Shown: positions 45,701 through 53,056, counted from the first letter of the stretch. The stretch is 64,000 bases of DNA from Vibrio echinoideorum (GCF_024347455.1 NZ_AP025483.1:2170001-2234000); one strand, 5' to 3'. Made by a program: numbers and translations. Notes: generated from the letters alone by a model not told the origin.

Positions 45701-47227
45701 ACAAGCGAACTTATCGATCACTTCAACATCGTTAGCGAAAAACTCTGTGTCCTTGTTAGAAATAATAATGTCATAGACCACTTCGTTATCACCGACTATC
45801 CCCGGAACATAAGTAGTATCAGTGGTGTTCTTATTACGTGTAATTTGACTTGATGACGTCGTCAGAACGTCTTTTGAATCAAGAATATTAGCCAAAGCAT
45901 CGCCAGAATCCGCGAGGCCATCAGCATCAATCACTCGGGCAACAACTTGGGGAATTTGACCAATAGACACGGGGCTCACGTCCACCACAACGGAATAAAC
46001 AATCTGCTCCCCGGGATAGATAGACACTTTGTCTTCTAGTGACTTGTTCGACTCCTTTCCAGACGTATTGAGTTCAGAAAGGCTATTAGAACCAATCGAG
46101 GTCACTTCATTGGTCCAAAAGTCGTAAGGGTTACCAACCGTGTCAGTTGCGTTTTTTTCGTTGCTGACATCGTTACCTAGATCGGTTTCAAGATCCGCAA
46201 GAAATTGCTGAACAGAATAATGGTAAGCAATACCGGAATTTGCTTGGTTGGCTACGGTAACCGTGTAAGAGAACTCATCATCAACTAGGTAGTTATCCGA
46301 TTGATTCAAGGTGTGTTTCAGAGTGATATTAGGCGCAGTGGGTGGCGTGGTAATTACGTCCCCAGTGACCAACGCATCTCGCGTTTCTGCGGTTATGTTG
46401 TCATTAACAATGTCGCCGACGAGTTTGTCGGCAACAGTCGTTCGAATTGTGTAGGTGATAGATCCGCCAATATCTATCGATGCATCAGCGACTGACAAGT
46501 CTCCTGAAGAACTATAGGTACCCGCATCACTTTCGCCGCCTTGGACCTCGGCAGAGTTCACGTTGTCAGTGAAGGCCTGTTGAAGAACACCATCGATGTC
46601 GAATGCCTTGATATCTGAAATAGCATCTTGAACATCAAGCGTTCTAATCACCGAATCGCCAGTATTCGACACCTTGATCGAGTACGTGAGTTCATTCTTC
46701 AGTTGGTAGTTTGTCTTGTCTATTGACACCACAACATCATGTTGGTACACACCACGCTGAATGGATTCTGTATTTGATTCAACAGCATCCAACAATCCAG
46801 TGCTCGCACTTGCGACGTTATCGATCGTACCGGCTGCGTCACCAGAAACGGTAGCCACCATGGTATAGGTCACCGATCCACCAGCCGCAATACGTACACC
46901 TGATGCATCTAAGTTTCCGAAGCGACTGTAATCACCTGGAGATGAAAGGAAGGAGGATTGCGCTTGAGTCGAGACTTGCGAGAACGCACTTACATTATTC
47001 CCTTGGTCATCTGTCGTTAAGATATTTAACAGCTCATCTTTAACGTCCAACTCAGTGATAGCTTTATCCGACTCATTCGTTAAAACAAGCGTATAAGCCA
47101 CCTGCTGGTCGTTGTCGTAAGACGTACTGTCAACAGACAGATCCATAACAAGACCCGTTGTGTCCGCATGGGAGGCAAATGGAAACAATAGAATGAATAA
47201 GAAAAAGGCAAGATTGTATCTGAACAT
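36755..47227 (-). CDS. Giant secreted DUF11-repeat surface protein
   Basis: About 3,490 residues from the ATG at 47227 (MFRYNLAFFLFILLFPFASHADT, a clean signal peptide; the frame extends 16 residues further to 47275). I count about 22 tandem units of roughly 120-180 residues. Each begins like KxxDxxxYxPGxxxxYxIxVxNxG and ends with an APGxxVTYTIxAxVxxxAxGxIxNxAxV strand pair. These are DUF11/isopeptide-type beta-sandwich repeats. The C-terminus has an SdrD_B-like module (GKVFEDHNKDGF...GVKLMTVEGIVIYTDQYGRYHVPD) interrupted by an insertion, then a Lys/Gln-rich tail. No LPXTG, PEP-CTERM or T9SS signal is seen. It is most likely a long surface stalk or adhesin. Confidence 0.88.
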   Translation of the reverse strand: MFRYNLAFFLFILLFPFASHADTTGLVMDLSVDSTSYDNDQQVAYTLVLTNESDKAITELDVKDELLNILTTDDQGNNVSAFSQVSTQAQSSFLSSPGDYSRFGNLDASGVRIAAGGSVTYTMVATVSGDAAGTIDNVASASTGLLDAVESNTESIQRGVYQHDVVVSIDKTNYQLKNELTYSIKVSNTGDSVIRTLDVQDAISDIKAFDIDGVLQQAFTDNVNSAEVQGGESDAGTYSSSGDLSVADASIDIGGSITYTIRTTVADKLVGDIVNDNITAETRDALVTGDVITTPPTAPNITLKHTLNQSDNYLVDDEFSYTVTVANQANSGIAYHYSVQQFLADLETDLGNDVSNEKNATDTVGNPYDFWTNEVTSIGSNSLSELNTSGKESNKSLEDKVSIYPGEQIVYSVVVDVSPVSIGQIPQVVARVIDADGLADSGDALANILDSKDVLTTSSSQITRNKNTTDTTYVPGIVGDNEVVYDIIISNKDTEFFANDVEVIDKFACIVTEQADGTTASAFSEWKLEVDESSGEGSNYGSFNYGAWTTNDINLKVDLAPEGFVHYKLTAKVADTSVGQIVDDGTDAGLCLGDNLGEAGSGVQMPNSKLKVQKEVDSRYYSAGGDLNYEITVENNGDGYAIDVPVYDDIASIMTKSITDEPTKAYLSWVVTAKSYGSDDLVSINSDPGFSGEISGNQSNKNILDVEAKLAPYDKIIYSIAAVVNPIADDEIRNEVTVDSVLYSDRGSYPRDYYLVLDKRVDGNNEQNAYTDTTKEVTYTISVTNPEGNGFASNINIKDEISTIEAELLHEPGETKPVFSSWTISAEREADSPWVKAVTDPGSFSDNNDLDATAQIPSGATITYTIVGTLDRSVDSEILWGAFTNTATVTGPDTNLSDTVRTYPNEPNLVVAKTARNTDFVVGERATFDIYIYNRGIGYANDATVQDSISALNFFDSWTVVGSTNTDKPGSRYGDIANDTDINTDVDITPGGWVHYEVSGIVKSDYEEEQVSNRVDVYDPITDRDHSSSAQIDNSHSTYDINVSLAKTTDVVRYTPGEDLTYTIVIGNNSDTDETDLIFMDRLSEITTTLANDKDGEVEDVLEQNPFDYWSVDTGSGFGPQTSEDVEFPVSIPAKSFVTVRIKAHVKDNAVSNGVADRDGGIIRNEAVLIHDDNAGCTDDCEYAKRAVAENHQVHNSGDVVRTTNINRYSPGDELTYTIKYNSQDGHGYRNNVDVNELINDISVELQDGSSGNPFFDDSVGLNKFTVAVVKSDPANAGTTDGTKDGDVANDTDIVTSIDIDAGEDVTYTVIGTVRPDAVGDIHYRDTVVIPDDYHLDFDKTTDEVVYEPAQTVTYHLVIENDGKGNAHDIPIVDNLKDITVGLVDGTTGSAYSTWTITSIATGTDSEYVDAGAGAGKVYTSTDSNLDLEADIPMGATLEYQVVATINDKANGDVVNVLTVDGDTISHDIRQEARKVDFEKNILAYYDTDENELVGATNYMPGGYVEYEILIENIASAHVDDMSLRDDIDQINTQYFDGTRGPAFDSWTIETFTDSSGISNPDVDNSIQDNKPIDTHFDISADNFGRAMSSAFVRYVIKAKISPKAVGSFTNKAYIDEDDGNQFIAVSPPTSMSEPEITFSKKAFYDAGFSSQKTEYSQAAGESEVYYRVQIKNTGNGIEYGSRLEDTISAIQTRIAEDASTAGTDPVGQPFLAGWEVSLDKTAATGSITDAVDFVSGNNIDIDNDIVIAPQESLTFTIHVVIREDALGDIQNKANYDGMVRTATLMPLGNNISVEKRVVSINGNPFNDGDTYLPGDEVEYEFVVTNPENGWANDIQIKDTVKDIQVEVIGGTMESAFVSGDIIHEVSNGIDANADTYVPSYNPNSNLNIETDIAAGEVLTFNLTGVIRDDALGTIEANRVTAENESATSETIPPQAAELDYFKTLVYTDGESAGCSVPSNDGSSCTYAPRGDVEYQVTLDNTGDSIANDVRVIDAIHTIKTEDGDDAFSDWATAIAVEPVGSYDVQGDYNGSVPLDVTVDLRPGERIVFDVKGTVSTSATGTITNTAQVNGDDTNDIVLDPGRSNILIDKWTDTPTYVPGGTVNYYIDITNDDVDSGLFSIRDIISGFEVETVDGSMQTALTEWSVDYDVLYNSAPSDPNANDFSELDKLVEQSSPDIDLPAESVKMAGRDDAGTGGGDKYTVVRIHVEGKVRDDAIGRFTNTAYLRHGLDDSKIARLREGYITPQPGQLVLTKETTPIAEPDAKYQPGQPISYKITVANTGKGYLVDQVLTDRIDTIMTEVANSPDQEQALTGNWIISDEQIDGSGDPALNARKDVSNTNQGYSATYSIHPGDSYSFVVTNTVNDKAKGEITNVVKVAGDDGEYTADATYIPEDAQVEITKDVDKAEYLPGETLQYTVTVKNNGLGWAEDVVIEDALKSVETTIAGGEMNQAFDPASIQISAVSTTGEMPVPDATSGEDLKETLDIAPEDSIVFTIQIATNTLATGDITNAASATFDGTTLNDSATSTPVLATVSVKKTVDTPSYEVTKLINYDITVTNSSEAFASSVQLQDIISDIEVDTTADKKESAFLMWEVSFETSDDRTVVNPKTFDLSEDIDVNMDVAPQSAVTFHVKALIRTTAIGDISNTATITYNGTPQDSTVIMTPKDSEFVATKTNVQTEYEPGGELEFLITIENTSNNYISDLSVVDDMSAIEVSYYDGTTGPAFVDGTTSLVVDSTTVGTTTEQVSPIEYSVDIAPHGTVVFRSKGTVVDTATGRIINTAQVDGGDVVSPPVQTVAAVVQADLFTDAPYYVPGDQVEYHLVVQNIGRGIAKDVALYTQFSESMGDYIDGSRSNAFDGWTLTAKSEGAETQPGTFDHDKDLFTLVDIAPGGKIDYTFTLTVNEDMLTNIDVLGYYLDLTGSPTMRARSKGMLASETSMQAVADQVSALDLPPVGADLVVEKRSDKPEYTEDDDSVTYYLAVTNNGLGNAANVRLTDKISELQNSVGNKVFTDWTIEGVEVDDTGAVIQRHSFPSSKDLDTTVNLKSQKRNAYAFEVVGTLGKGLDDDITNTFTATESDGTETSDSVTTHIKKIPDNSGELELTKSALQDTAQVGDAVEYEIIVENNNESYFKNVGVEDRYPGGLKYIVDTSEIVLSGIDGEFGTEDDQVLSQEPSDTGKLMFTSLNFDPGEKLRIRYLLRVSVGATFGDYINTAVAKVDGSAVSNEDTAKVTVEPDKVFDTSSIIGKVFEDHNKDGFQADATAFDVELTANLATQGYIVDSTHIIRDGQDVAVQDGAITTGLEQGLDLGDLWGHSVNRTLPETSKVVIQFKTRTQQSFDFYVTTDSGSRIEFDTKGQIQFKHESDKKKGLSAENLNVTRNLYRDGEDYLWEIVIENKGIYEDGIPGVKLMTVEGIVIYTDQYGRYHVPDQWVLNKKGKNFLVKLDTDSLSTSMEVVSENPKVLRITPNKLTKFNFSVHRKDQQSEQK

Positions 47228-47250
47228 TAACGCGCACTTCACAGTAGATT

Positions 47251-47260
47251 GACAAGTGTC
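47251..47260. promoter_or_regulatory. Short palindrome near the giant-gene start
   Basis: GACA-AG-TGTC lies 24 bases upstream of the giant gene's ATG. It shares the GACA/TGTC core with the inverted repeat at 47399-47422, so both could be sites for one regulator. Weak evidence. Confidence 0.3.
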
Positions 47261-47398
47261 TAGGCAAAAAGCCATAGATTTGACGTCACCAATTTGGCAC
47301 TTAGCCTAATAGGGACATGCGCAACATACAGTTCAAATAATCCGAACAATTAACATCCGTAAAAAACAAATTACTGAAGATGTTAAATAGAGAGTCTG

Positions 47399-47422
47399 AT
47401 GTCTAAATTAGAATCAAGACAT
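47399..47422. promoter_or_regulatory. Candidate operator in the divergent intergenic region
   Basis: A perfect inverted repeat ATGTCT-N12-AGACAT sits 30 bases before the XRE gene. Its half-site spacing suits a two-headed helix-turn-helix protein. It is proposed from symmetry only. Confidence 0.4.
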
Positions 47423-47452
47423 TGAGTTAATTATCAGAAGGTTAATGTTTTA

Positions 47453-49312
47453 ATGAGTGAGTTTTCACAGTTGTTACGTAACTTCAGAAAGGAACTTCAA
47501 TTTACACAAACAGAGTTTGCAACCTACTTAAATCAGCTAGACGATGAGTTTAATGCGGTAGACGTCGTAACGATAAATCGCTGGGAAAACAGTAAGGTAA
47601 AGCCTAGTGCATACAAAGCACTCAAGATCTTACAGTACCTTGGCGGAGATTTGTTTGAGACAATAAAGAGCTTTAAATCCGAACAAAAAGACACACTAAT
47701 CGAACTGTTTTTAAACGAATCCTATGGTTCATTTCAAAGTAGAATTTCAGCTCTATCAAGCCTGAATGAACAACAAGGCAGTCGCAGCTTTAAGTCACAG
47801 CCTTTAATGTCAGAGCCTTGTGACACTAGCGTTATCGACAGAATCAAACTACTTTCTAAATTCACAAAAGTCGATATTTCGCCACTGAACCAAATTGATT
47901 TATATCTCTATTACTGTGAAAAAAAAGCACACGGTCACAAGCTCATCAATACAGATGGCGACATTGTGAGTCACAACGTAGGCTTTTTCTTTGAAGAGCA
48001 TCAATTCGAGAATTTAAAGACTCAAGAGCTAGATCTAAGAATGGCTTGCTCTTTAAATTCAAGCAAAAGCATAAATTATTTTAATATAAGCTCACACTCA
48101 GAGACAAAACATCATGTTATTGAGCATATAGTTTCAGATATACAGTTACTTTCTCAGAATGAAAATATAAAAAGATACTCTGTTTTAGTAAAAGATCCCA
48201 ACATGATGAAACTCTTGAAAGGCGTGGGATTTGAAGTATTCAAATTTTCAGAACCTTCTGCTAAAAAATGTAATATCACATTCAAAAATAAACATTATAG
48301 CTACTGTATATTAACGATTGACAAAATAGACTATCTGACTAATCGGAATGTAATGTCACTAATCAAAGATGAATATTCTACCATGATGAAATTTCCGCAA
48401 TTACTGCGCGAAGCGCGCAAGAAATTGAAGTTAACGCAAAAGGATTTTGCGGCATACACTAATCACTTAGATGATGAATTCAGCTCTGTAGATGTCGTAA
48501 CGATAAATCGATGGGAAAATAGCAAAGTAAAGCCAAGTAATTACAAAGCCCTAAAGTTATTGGACTGCCTTGGTCTGGACTTGTATACAACGTTGAAATC
48601 CTTTGATTCAGAAGATAACGAAGACAGTGCACTACTTGAAGACTTCCTTCGTGAGAGATTCTTTTCGTTTCAAAGCCGAATATCGTCTATCACTAAAGGG
48701 GAGATAGAAGAAGGCTGCGACTGTCAGATCATGCCATTAATGACAGATCAGAATGACAAAGCAGTAATAGATAGAATAAAGCTGATTTCACAATATACAA
48801 AGGTGGATTCTTCAGCCCTTGATACTATCGATCTGTTTCTCTATTGCAGTGAAAAAAAGGCGCATGGCAGAAAAATGGTCAATGTTAATGGCGATATTGT
48901 TAGTCATAGCCTAGGTTTTTTCTTCAACGAAGATATATTCGCCCAATACCAGAATAAGAACCTACATATTAAGCAAGCCTGTTCTTTAGAATCTAATCAT
49001 AACTTAAATTACATTGTGGTTAGCGGTCATTCTGAGAAGCGCGAACAATCTATTGCGAACCTAATTTCCGATATGAAGCTTCTTGCAAGAAACACTAAGA
49101 TTAAAAAGTATTCCATGATCATAAAAAACCCCAGTGCATTGGACCTTATGAAGAATATCGGATTTGAAATCTATAAGTTTTCTGAACCAACAGAGGAAAA
49201 GTCGAACATCACATTCAAAAACAAAAACTATCGCTACTGCGTGCTAACTATCGACAAGATCGAATTACTTAGTAATAAGCATGTTATATCGTTCATTAAT
49301 AAGTACGGTTAA
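47453..49312 (+). CDS. Tandem-duplicated XRE helix-turn-helix / GNAT-like regulator
   Basis: 619 residues made of two homologous halves. Half one (1-311) starts FSQLLRNFRKELQFTQTEFATYL and half two (312-619) starts FPQLLREARKKLKLTQKDFAAYT. Both continue with the identical VDVVTINRWENSKVKPS recognition segment. After each HTH comes an acidic linker, then a domain with the pattern SHxxGFFFxExxF and LLKGVGFEVFKF / LMKNIGFEIYKF that looks GNAT-like. The two halves are clearly paralogous but diverged, so the duplication is not recent. It is divergent from the giant DUF11 operon. A tiny ATG-TTT-TAA frame with an AGAAGG site overlaps its start (TAATG), which could couple initiation. Regulation of the neighbouring operon is inferred. 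Confidence 0.8.
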   Translation: MSEFSQLLRNFRKELQFTQTEFATYLNQLDDEFNAVDVVTINRWENSKVKPSAYKALKILQYLGGDLFETIKSFKSEQKDTLIELFLNESYGSFQSRISALSSLNEQQGSRSFKSQPLMSEPCDTSVIDRIKLLSKFTKVDISPLNQIDLYLYYCEKKAHGHKLINTDGDIVSHNVGFFFEEHQFENLKTQELDLRMACSLNSSKSINYFNISSHSETKHHVIEHIVSDIQLLSQNENIKRYSVLVKDPNMMKLLKGVGFEVFKFSEPSAKKCNITFKNKHYSYCILTIDKIDYLTNRNVMSLIKDEYSTMMKFPQLLREARKKLKLTQKDFAAYTNHLDDEFSSVDVVTINRWENSKVKPSNYKALKLLDCLGLDLYTTLKSFDSEDNEDSALLEDFLRERFFSFQSRISSITKGEIEEGCDCQIMPLMTDQNDKAVIDRIKLISQYTKVDSSALDTIDLFLYCSEKKAHGRKMVNVNGDIVSHSLGFFFNEDIFAQYQNKNLHIKQACSLESNHNLNYIVVSGHSEKREQSIANLISDMKLLARNTKIKKYSMIIKNPSALDLMKNIGFEIYKFSEPTEEKSNITFKNKNYRYCVLTIDKIELLSNKHVISFINKYG

Positions 49313-49335
49313 TTATAAAAAGTTATTGGATATAA

Positions 49336-49361
49336 AAAGCCACCAACCAATAGGTGGCTTT
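49336..49361. terminator. Bidirectional terminator
   Basis: A 9-bp stem (aaagccacc / ggtggcttt) with an 8-base loop separates the XRE-like gene and convergent pqiC. Confidence 0.8.
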
Positions 49362-49421
49362 GTAATTCTCTACGGACTCCTCAATAGTAGCGAATCCGTT
49401 AACCAGATACACAACTAGAAA

Positions 49422-49925
49422 CTAAGGCAGCTGCGACTGAATATCAGACAAAACCTCATCAAGCCCCTCACCTAAGGCTTCAACAAGCGCTTCATAACCT
49501 GCTTGTTTCAAAGGTATCTTTGATTCGAATTCGGCACGCGCTAGCTCTGAGCCTTGATCGCTCAATATCCAAGTTCCTTTCACTTCTGCGTTTCCGGTAT
49601 AAGAACCATTGAACTGCTCAAAGATGATCGTCAACTCTCTTTCGGGCTCTCCTAATGTATCAGAAGTATTGACCCGCTCTTCAAGTAATCCCTCAAGATT
49701 CTCGGCCCAGACGTGTTTACGGGCAGACACCAATTCATTTTCAGACTTTCGATACGCGATGCCTATCGTGTCGAGGTAATCAGGCAGTTCTACCCTCGTT
49801 TTTACCTTAAAGACGGGCTTATCCAGTGTGCTTTCAGGCAAGAGATACGCATTAGTACCATCAGTGGGAGTTGCGCACCCTAAAAGCCCGACCGACATAA
49901 CCAGTGATATAAATAGCTTTCTCAT
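49422..49925 (-). CDS. pqiC: PqiC-type outer-membrane lipoprotein
   Basis: 167 residues: signal with lipobox (LLGC at about residue 18) and the DUF330/ABC-type transport auxiliary lipoprotein domain (YLLPESTLDKPVFKVKTRVELPDYLDTIGIAYRKS). PqiC sits in the outer membrane and caps the PqiB needle for lipid transport. Its ATG overlaps the pqiB stop by one base (TAATG). Confidence 0.88.
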   Translation of the reverse strand: MRKLFISLVMSVGLLGCATPTDGTNAYLLPESTLDKPVFKVKTRVELPDYLDTIGIAYRKSENELVSARKHVWAENLEGLLEERVNTSDTLGEPERELTIIFEQFNGSYTGNAEVKGTWILSDQGSELARAEFESKIPLKQAGYEALVEALGEGLDEVLSDIQSQLP

Positions 49926-51550
49926 TATTCCACTCCCTTAACTGGAATCGGATCTTCTTCCACATCGCTGCCAAACACCAACGCATTCGGTTTGTCATTC
50001 AATACTTTGATCAACGGGCGAAGCTCATTAAGCACATGTTCTAACTCTTCAGATGCACTGATCAATTGCTTGTAGGCGTCGGAATCATCGTCGTAGCTTT
50101 CTAAGGTCGCTTCAAGTTGCTTCATGGTTTCGCTCAGATCTTGAGGCAACGCTTTTGCGCCTTCGCTGTCCAGTAATTCATCCATACTCTTTAAGGTAGT
50201 GTCTAAAGAGGCAAGTGAGCCATTTAAGTTAGCAACAGTCGCATCCAACGGAAGCTCATTAATCTTGGTTAGGAAATCAGTGATCTGCTTCTGAGTCTCG
50301 GTGAAGCCACCTGGCACGACGGGGAATACAGGATAACCATCAAACTCTCTCGGCTCGTAAGGGTCTTCGTCTTCATAGAAGTTAATATCGACAAACAATG
50401 CGCCCGTGAGCAAGTTACCCGTCTTCAAAGTCGCTCTGAGCCCCTCTCCCATTTGAAGATCGACTCGTTTGGCAAAGCTATCCTCGTTCAATCCTTTAAA
50501 CACTTCGGAAACACGCTCTATTTCTAGTTTAATTAGGATTGGAATACGATTCGATACTTTGCCATCTTTATCCATACGAATCTGAAGCGGCACCGTATCC
50601 ACCGTACCAATCCGGACACCACGATATTCGACAGGTGCACCTTTCTTTAGACCTCGAACCGATTCTTCGAACAGCAACACGTAGTCAATTGAAGTGGTGT
50701 ATTTGCCTTGTACTACCGCATCGTAGTTGTCGTAAAGCGTGTACTCGTGCAAGTTTTCTTTGATTTGTAGCCCCGGTTTAATGCTCTCCGCGACATCAAA
50801 ACTCACACCGCCAGTCAATATGCTCTCTATCGATGCGAAGTTAACGTCTAAGCCATTCGCACCAAACCTCACATCAATTCCAGAAGATAACCAGAACTGA
50901 GTCTTTTCGAAAATCAGCCCATCGTAAGGCGCAAATATAAACAGTTGGTATTTGCCTTCTTTCTTTTGATAATCGAAACTCGTTTTTTCAACACGACCTA
51001 CAACAAAACCATGGTGCAACACAGGCTCGCCAACATTGAGTTGATTCGCCTTGTTGTGTGAAACAACCACCCGCATTCCTTTGGTGTCTGGCCCTGCAAC
51101 CGGAGGCGTTTCTAGCACATCGAACTTCAATTTAGACTCACTCGATTTACCCGGCTTTAATTCGATATACGAACCCGACAAAATGGTTTCTAACCCGCTA
51201 ATACCATCGGTACCAATATGGGGCTCAACCACCCAGAATTGAGTTTCCGTATTGATCATGCGAGAGGCTTTTTTATCTATCTGAGCTTTCGCTATGATGT
51301 ATTCATAGTTTTCACTTAGCGCCACATCGGTGATGGTTCCGACATGGACATTTTTAGACTTAATCGCTGTTTTTCCCGCTTCAATGCCCGAGGCATCAGG
51401 TAAGATCAGGGTTATCTCCGGGCCACGGTTATTGAAGTACTGAAACAACATCCAACACCCAACCAATACTGCGATAATCGGCACTATCCAAACAGGTGAA
51501 ATCTCACTCTTTATCGATACTTCTGCATCTGAAACGTTTTGTTTATCCAT
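49925..51550 (-). CDS. pqiB: Intermembrane lipid transport protein PqiB (MCE domains)
   Basis: 541 residues from the ATG at 51550. One N-terminal membrane helix (about 18-38) is followed by three MlaD/MCE domains: GPEITLILPDASGIEAGKTAIKSKNVHVGTITDV, GMRVVVSHNKANQLNVGEPVLHHGFVVGRV, and YVLLFEESVRGLKKGAPVEYRGVRIGTV. The C-terminal tail is long and helical, as expected for the PqiB tube that spans the periplasm. MCE hexamers stack to carry lipids between membranes. A GTG three codons upstream is an alternative start. Confidence 0.94.
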   Translation of the reverse strand: MDKQNVSDAEVSIKSEISPVWIVPIIAVLVGCWMLFQYFNNRGPEITLILPDASGIEAGKTAIKSKNVHVGTITDVALSENYEYIIAKAQIDKKASRMINTETQFWVVEPHIGTDGISGLETILSGSYIELKPGKSSESKLKFDVLETPPVAGPDTKGMRVVVSHNKANQLNVGEPVLHHGFVVGRVEKTSFDYQKKEGKYQLFIFAPYDGLIFEKTQFWLSSGIDVRFGANGLDVNFASIESILTGGVSFDVAESIKPGLQIKENLHEYTLYDNYDAVVQGKYTTSIDYVLLFEESVRGLKKGAPVEYRGVRIGTVDTVPLQIRMDKDGKVSNRIPILIKLEIERVSEVFKGLNEDSFAKRVDLQMGEGLRATLKTGNLLTGALFVDINFYEDEDPYEPREFDGYPVFPVVPGGFTETQKQITDFLTKINELPLDATVANLNGSLASLDTTLKSMDELLDSEGAKALPQDLSETMKQLEATLESYDDDSDAYKQLISASEELEHVLNELRPLIKVLNDKPNALVFGSDVEEDPIPVKGVE

Positions 51551-51574
51551 ATGTCCCACACCTCTTAGGGGAGA

Positions 51575-52822
51575 TTACTTCCATATAATTCGAGAATCGA
51601 AAATCATCGCTGACAACATAGTGAAGATGACGACCGACGCGAAAGACAACGCGGCTGGGCCAGGGTAAATGGCCATGATCCCGTCGAGTTGAACCAACGC
51701 AACCAAAATAGCGACAACGAAAATATCTATCATCGACCAACGGCCAATGAACTCAGTGATACGATATATTTTGAGGAAACGATTTGCCTCATGCGGTGGA
51801 AGCCCCTCAACCCTTTTAGCGTTCCAATACAAATAAGCCAGGGCGACCATTTTGGCCATTGGGATACACACACTTGCAAGAAGAATAACCATAGCTACAG
51901 GGTATGAGCCCATATCCCACAATATGATTACCCCCTCTATGATGGTTGAGCCTTCACTCGTCCCGAACGCAGACGTATACATCATTGGGTATAGGTTTGC
52001 CGGGATATAGAAAATGATGGATGTGAATAATAGCGCCCACACTATCTGAAGGTTTTTAGTTGGATTAAATCGATGTAGATGAACATGACAACGAGAACAT
52101 TGAGTCAGATTGTCATCATAGAGATGGACTTGCCCACAGACATGGCAGACCAAATGATCATGTTTTTGAAAAAGGCTACCAGTGACGGTTCCATTCAACG
52201 GTTTTAGTGGTATTAACTGATCCCAAATCCAATCAAAATCGACTAATGACATCGTCTTAACCACTAACATGGCGTAGATGCCAAATGCCCAAAAAGAGAT
52301 GCCCATCGAGACATCGGCAAGAGCAGAAATTTTAATCAAACTGACAAGCACACCAATCAAAAATACATCGACCATCAACCATGGTTTAACCCAGCTCAAT
52401 GTTTTTAATACAAAGATAGCTAAACGGCTTGGTGCGTTTGAGTGCTTTGATTTCCTTTCTGTTAATGCATAAAACCAGAACACACTTATAAGAAAATAAG
52501 CAGGTAGGAAAATAACAGCGAGAAACAATAGCGCGGCAATCGAAGTGTTATCGAGTCGATTCATCATTTCGACAGCTTGATACAGGGTTATTTGTTGACT
52601 GATACCTTGCACGCTAAAAGACATATAGGGGAAGATCAAGCTCATCACCAGCGTTATCAAACTGGCCGATGCGTAAGCCATCACACCCTGCCCTTTGCTC
52701 GCTCCAATACTGCATAAAGTATGTTTACAGCGAGGGCACGATGCCTCACTTCCCGGAGCTAATTCACGGAACTGGCTGACTAACCCACATTCGATGCATG
52801 ATTTGGTACAAAGATCAGACAA
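51575..52822 (-). CDS. pqiA: Paraquat-inducible protein A (PqiA) membrane protein
   Basis: 415 residues, near the 417 of E. coli PqiA. It has two repeats, each a zinc-ribbon of four cysteines followed by four membrane helices: CIECGLVSQFRELAPG...CPRCKHTLC and CHVCGQVHLYDDNLTQCSRCH. The start is TTG at 52822 with GAGG eight bases upstream; no ATG precedes the first zinc ribbon. It is the first gene of pqiABC and lies 24 bases upstream of pqiB. The operon moves lipids between membranes and protects against membrane stress. Confidence 0.93.
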   Translation of the reverse strand: MSDLCTKSCIECGLVSQFRELAPGSEASCPRCKHTLCSIGASKGQGVMAYASASLITLVMSLIFPYMSFSVQGISQQITLYQAVEMMNRLDNTSIAALLFLAVIFLPAYFLISVFWFYALTERKSKHSNAPSRLAIFVLKTLSWVKPWLMVDVFLIGVLVSLIKISALADVSMGISFWAFGIYAMLVVKTMSLVDFDWIWDQLIPLKPLNGTVTGSLFQKHDHLVCHVCGQVHLYDDNLTQCSRCHVHLHRFNPTKNLQIVWALLFTSIIFYIPANLYPMMYTSAFGTSEGSTIIEGVIILWDMGSYPVAMVILLASVCIPMAKMVALAYLYWNAKRVEGLPPHEANRFLKIYRITEFIGRWSMIDIFVVAILVALVQLDGIMAIYPGPAALSFASVVIFTMLSAMIFDSRIIWK

Positions 52823-52981
52823 TAACTAAACCTCTTAGCGTTTGATAAGCAACTAGACACTAAGACTAACTATAAGTAAGGGTTTGATTTTTCGCCAATA
52901 TCCACACAATTAAACGAACACAACAAGGTAGAAATGAGAGGTGGGGAGATAGAAGATGAAATGGCCGATTGACCATCTCAC

Positions 52982-53026
52982 CTTAGTTGCCTTAATTGCC
53001 TTAGTTGCCTTAATTGACTTAGTTGA
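52982..53026. repeat. Five-copy 9-bp tandem repeat
   Basis: Five units of CTTA(A/G)TTG(C/A) in a row (52982-52990, 52991-52999, 53000-53008, 53009-53017, 53018-53026), with A and G alternating at the fifth base. They lie between pqiA and the end of the LysR gene. They could arise by slippage; no function is evident. Confidence 0.85.
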
Positions 53027-53056
53027 CGGGTTCTTTTGCTAAAAGCCTCACATCAA

